Source: Pseudomonadota bacterium
Lineage (GTDB): Bacteria > Pseudomonadota > Gammaproteobacteria > Burkholderiales > Burkholderiaceae_B
Assembly: GCA_023388835.1 (NCBI GenBank)
Contig: JAEWFK010000162.1
Coordinates: 1 to 8,860, forward strand
Direction: 5' to 3'
Length of the DNA stretch: 8,860 nt
The notes under the pieces were generated by a model, which made no database searches, was not told the origin of the DNA, and worked only from the letters and a program-made list of their open reading frames with translations. The stretch's first letter is position 1. The number at the start of each line of letters is the position of its first letter. The position numbers and the translations under genes were made by a program. Shown in pieces: positions 5,956 to 8,860 of this stretch.

Positions 5956-8234
5956 TCGAAGGCCTCAACCCCGAGCAGCAGGCAGCTGTCCAGCTCCCTG
6001 CTGCTCATGCATTGGTATTGGCCGGAGCAGGGAGCGGCAAAACGCGTGTGTTGACCACTCGCATCGCCTGGCTGGTGCAGAGCGGCCAGGTCAACCCCGG
6101 CAGCGTTCTGGCCGTCACCTTCACGAATAAGTCTGCCCGGGAACTTCTTACCCGGCTCTCGGGCCTGCTGCCCATCAATACACGCGGCATGTGGGTCGGG
6201 ACTTTCCACGGCTTGTGCAACCGCTTGCTGCGGGCGCATCACCGCGATGCCGGTTTGCCGCAGACCTTCCAGATTCTGGACAGCCAGGACCAGCTCGCGG
6301 CCATCAAGCGTCTGCTCAAGGCGTCGAATATCGACGACGAAAAATTCCCGCCCCGGGATGTCCAGCGTTTCATCAATGGCGCCAAGGAAGAAGGCTTGCG
6401 TCCCGCTGCGGTGCAGGCCGACGACCCTTTCCGCCGCCGGATGGTCGATATCTATCAGCTCTATCAGGATCAGTGCGAACGCGAAGGCGTGGTCGACTTT
6501 GCTGAGCTGTTGCTGCGCGCCTATGAACTGCTGCAGCACAATGCGCCCGTGCGCGAACATTACCAGCGCCGGTTTCAGCATATCCTGATCGACGAATTTC
6601 AGGACACCAACGCTTTGCAGTACCGGTGGATCCGCCTGCTCGCGGGCGGCGGGGCAGCGGTCTTCGCGGTCGGCGACGATGACCAGTCCATCTATGCCTT
6701 CCGCGGCGCCAACGTGGGCAACATGGCCGACTTCGAAAGGGATTACGCGCACGGCAATGTGATCCGGCTCGAACAGAACTACCGGTCATACGGGCACATT
6801 CTTGACGCGGCCAACGCGCTGATCGCGCATAACACCGGGCGGCTGGGCAAGAATTTGTGGACGGAACAGGGGCACGGGGAACCCATCCGCATCACCGAAC
6901 AGGGCTCGGACCTGCTGGAAGCGCAATGGATTCTTGACGAAATCAAGGCGCTGGTCAATGACGGGCGCAGCCGCAGCGAGATCGCCATCCTGTATCGCAG
7001 CAATGCGCAGTCTCGTGTAATGGAGCACGCGCTCTTTTCGGCGCGCATTCCCTATCGGGTGTATGGCGGCCTGCGCTTCTTCGAGCGTCAGGAAATCAAG
7101 CATGCACTGGCTTACCTGCGCCTGCTCGACAATCCGCACGACGACACGTCCTGGCTACGGGTCGTAAATTTTCCCGCGCGTGGAATCGGCGCCCGCAGTG
7201 TCGAGCAATTGTCCGACTTGGCGCGTGAGCAGGGCAGCAGCCTGTATCGGGCGGCGCCACTCGTGCCGGGCCGGGCAGGGGCCGCCGTGGCGCGCTTCGC
7301 TTCGCTGGTTCAAAGCCTGGCCCATGAGGCGCAGTCGCTGACCCTGACCGAACTCATTGAACACGTTGTCCGCGAAAGCGGGCTGGCCGCCCACTACGAA
7401 GCTGACCGCGAAGGACAGGACCGCCTCGAGAACCTGCAGGAACTGGTCAACGCCGCCGCGGTTTTCAGTAGCGAAGAGGGGTACGACGGCCTGCCGGCGG
7501 GGCGTGCGGTCGACGTCCCTGTCGCAGCGGGCGATGCCCAGGCGTTTCCGGAAGGGATCTTGCCAACACAGGGCATGTCCCCCCTGGCCGCCTTTTTGTC
7601 GCATGCATCGCTCGAAGCCGGGGAAAACCAGGCTTCCGCAGGCGAAGAAGCCGTGCAACTCATGACCGTGCATGCCGCCAAGGGCCTGGAGTTCGATGTC
7701 GTCTTCATCACGGGTCTAGAAGAAGGCTTGTTCCCGCACGAGAACAGCCTGCTGGAACCCGCCGGTCTCGAAGAGGAGCGCCGGCTGATGTATGTTGCCA
7801 TCACTCGTGCGCGGGAGCGGCTGTACCTCACGCTCGCGCAAAGCCGCATGCTGCACGGGCAGACCCGTTACGCTCTGCGATCGCGTTTTCTCGAGGAAAT
7901 TCCCGAAGAGCACCTGAAATGGCTATCGCCGCGTGAATCGTCTCATGTGGGCAAGGGAATGGACGCTTGGAGCGGGGCCTTCCGAAGGGGGCGCGGGTTC
8001 GGGGCGTCATCGTCCAGTCTTGCGCCCACGCCGCCCCGGTCGGTCACGACGGGAGTTACGGTGGGCAGCCAGCAGTTCCGTATCGGCACGGGCGTCCGCC
8101 ACGCCCGCTTCGGGGAAGGAACCGTTGTTTCACTCAGCGGCAACGGCAACGATGCCCAAGCGCAGATCCAATTCCGGGAAGTCGGAATCAAGACGCTTGC
8201 ATTGGGCATCGCCCGACTGGATATCATTGCCTGA
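5952..8234 (+). CDS. uvrD: UvrD/PcrA-type superfamily 1A DNA helicase (helicase II)
   Basis: ATP-driven 3'-5' DNA helicase acting in nucleotide excision and mismatch repair and in clearing proteins or stalled polymerase from DNA. It has 760 residues, like UvrD (about 720-750) and longer than Rep. Visible motifs are the Q motif LNPEQQAAV (5-13), Walker A GAGSGKT (25-31), Ia AVTFTNKSARE, II DEFQDTN (214-220), III GDDDQS (241-246) followed by IYAFRGA, IV QNYRS, V MTVHAAKGLEF (571-581) and VI EERRLMYVAITRAR (608-621). A Gly/Ser/Pro-rich linker at about 660-705 leads to a C-terminal Tudor-like domain (FRIGTGVRHARFGEGTV to the end), the part that in UvrD/PcrA contacts RNA polymerase. About 30 extra residues precede MSPLAAFLSHA (542). 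The start overlaps the desaturase stop by 4 bases and lacks its own ribosome binding site, so translation is probably coupled. Confidence 0.95.
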   Translation: MIEGLNPEQQAAVQLPAAHALVLAGAGSGKTRVLTTRIAWLVQSGQVNPGSVLAVTFTNKSARELLTRLSGLLPINTRGMWVGTFHGLCNRLLRAHHRDAGLPQTFQILDSQDQLAAIKRLLKASNIDDEKFPPRDVQRFINGAKEEGLRPAAVQADDPFRRRMVDIYQLYQDQCEREGVVDFAELLLRAYELLQHNAPVREHYQRRFQHILIDEFQDTNALQYRWIRLLAGGGAAVFAVGDDDQSIYAFRGANVGNMADFERDYAHGNVIRLEQNYRSYGHILDAANALIAHNTGRLGKNLWTEQGHGEPIRITEQGSDLLEAQWILDEIKALVNDGRSRSEIAILYRSNAQSRVMEHALFSARIPYRVYGGLRFFERQEIKHALAYLRLLDNPHDDTSWLRVVNFPARGIGARSVEQLSDLAREQGSSLYRAAPLVPGRAGAAVARFASLVQSLAHEAQSLTLTELIEHVVRESGLAAHYEADREGQDRLENLQELVNAAAVFSSEEGYDGLPAGRAVDVPVAAGDAQAFPEGILPTQGMSPLAAFLSHASLEAGENQASAGEEAVQLMTVHAAKGLEFDVVFITGLEEGLFPHENSLLEPAGLEEERRLMYVAITRARERLYLTLAQSRMLHGQTRYALRSRFLEEIPEEHLKWLSPRESSHVGKGMDAWSGAFRRGRGFGASSSSLAPTPPRSVTTGVTVGSQQFRIGTGVRHARFGEGTVVSLSGNGNDAQAQIQFREVGIKTLALGIARLDIIA

Positions 8235-8239
8235 CCGGC

Positions 8240-8860
8240 TTACGGGGCTTCCAACGCAAACTCGCGGTCGACGGCTTCCAGTTCTTCTTGAAGCATCAGC
8301 CAATCCTCTTCCAACGCGTCGTGCCGTTTGCTCAGTTCGCCATGCTCGCTCAACACGCGCAGGCGCTCATCGCGCCGCTCTTCGCTGTAGAGATCGGCGT
8401 CCGCGATTACGGCATCAAGCTCGGCAAGTTTGCGTGATACCGCGTCCATCTCGGTCTCGACCTTTTTCAACCGGGTTTCCAGGGGCTTGCGCTTCACGGC
8501 TCTCCGCTGCCGATTCTCTGCTTCGATGCGCCGCTGTGCGCGCCGGTCGACCGTGCCCGAGCTCTCCGCCTGGGCATTGCGCTCCTCGCGCTCCTGCGAC
8601 CGCTGCCGGCTGCCGTGATCGGCCAGCCAGTTGCGGTAGTCCTCCAGGTCGCCCTCGAACTCCTGGACGCCGCCATCGGCGACGATCCAGAAACTGTCCA
8701 CTGTGGTGCGCAACAGATGGCGATCGTGGGAGACCAGCAGCATGCTGCCTCCGAACTCCGCCAGGGCGGTGGACAGCGCTTCGCGCGTTTCGACATCCAA
8801 GTGGTTGCTCGGTTCGTCGAGCAGTAGAAGATTCGGCTTTTGCCGCACGATGAGCGAGAG
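8240..8860 (-). CDS. yheS: ABC-F family ATPase, C-terminal portion (YheS-like; 5' end outside window)
   Basis: Soluble ABC-F protein with paired ATPase domains and no membrane part; the family acts on ribosomes as translation factors. The last 206 codons are present, open to the right edge. They begin LSLIVRQKPN, continue into Walker B and D-loop of the second ATPase domain (LLLLDEPSNHLD) and then the switch histidine in LLVSHDRHLL. A charged linker (EEREERNAQAES) and a long Arg/Lys/Glu-rich coiled coil follow and run almost to the TAA stop at 8240-8242. The Val-Arg-Gln-Lys-Pro run before Walker B and the C-terminal coiled coil, with its ADADLYSEERRDE segment, resemble YheS more than Uup or EttA. 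ABC-F identity is secure; the YheS subgroup is a judgement without the N-terminal half. It converges on uvrD with 5 bases between stops. Confidence 0.9.
   Translation of the reverse strand, partial: LSLIVRQKPNLLLLDEPSNHLDVETREALSTALAEFGGSMLLVSHDRHLLRTTVDSFWIVADGGVQEFEGDLEDYRNWLADHGSRQRSQEREERNAQAESSGTVDRRAQRRIEAENRQRRAVKRKPLETRLKKVETEMDAVSRKLAELDAVIADADLYSEERRDERLRVLSEHGELSKRHDALEEDWLMLQEELEAVDREFALEAP

Noticed and set aside
5943..6752. A 269-codon minus-strand open frame opposite the start of uvrD
   Set aside because: It mirrors the uvrD codons in register; the uvrD strand carries a full set of helicase motifs.
8240..8848. Treating the GTG at 8848 as the start of a small 202-residue protein
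   Set aside because: The frame stays open upstream to the window edge (LSLI before this Val), and the conserved ABC signature region should lie just beyond, so it is an internal valine of a larger ABC-F gene.
1..8860. Search for mobile elements, phage genes, CRISPR arrays, tRNAs, toxin-antitoxin or defence genes
   Set aside because: Known conserved chromosomal genes cover almost every base, and the longest gap is about 107 bases. No repeats, integrase or transposase motifs, or RNA gene signatures were seen.

Overview
The window is ordinary chromosomal housekeeping DNA from a GC-rich betaproteobacterium. Protein style, gene order (ribF-ileS diverging from purN and an RsmB-type methyltransferase) and codon choice point to Burkholderiales, probably Alcaligenaceae (Bordetella/Achromobacter-like). 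That placement is inference from memory, not a search. Coding density is almost total: the largest gene-free gap is about 107 bases. I see no tRNA, rRNA, CRISPR array, insertion sequence, phage gene or toxin-antitoxin pair.

Layout. Bases 1-2484 hold a leftward operon: ribF (riboflavin kinase/FAD synthetase, GTG start) and then ileS (isoleucyl-tRNA synthetase), overlapping by 11 bases. ileS runs off the left edge, so only its first 509 codons are present. A 44-base divergent spacer (2485-2528) separates ribF from purN and has candidate promoters in both directions. Bases 2529-4648 hold the rightward pair purN (GAR formyltransferase, GTG start) and an RsmB/NOP-family rRNA m5C methyltransferase, joined by an ATGA overlap. 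A 107-base spacer (4649-4755) carries a plausible promoter and a pair of short direct repeats. Then come a membrane acyl-lipid/acyl-CoA desaturase with a long C-terminal helical tail and the DNA helicase uvrD, again joined by an ATGA overlap. An ABC-F ATPase (YheS-like), cut by the right edge, converges on uvrD with only 5 bases between stop codons.

Functional picture. The set covers flavin cofactor synthesis, tRNA charging, purine synthesis, rRNA modification, membrane lipid desaturation, DNA repair and ribosome-associated ATPase activity. Tight overlaps make translational coupling likely within ribF-ileS, purN-methyltransferase and desaturase-uvrD. The last pairing is functionally odd and is the most curious item here. 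I found no convincing undescribed system; the findings are modest details of gene architecture and regulation.
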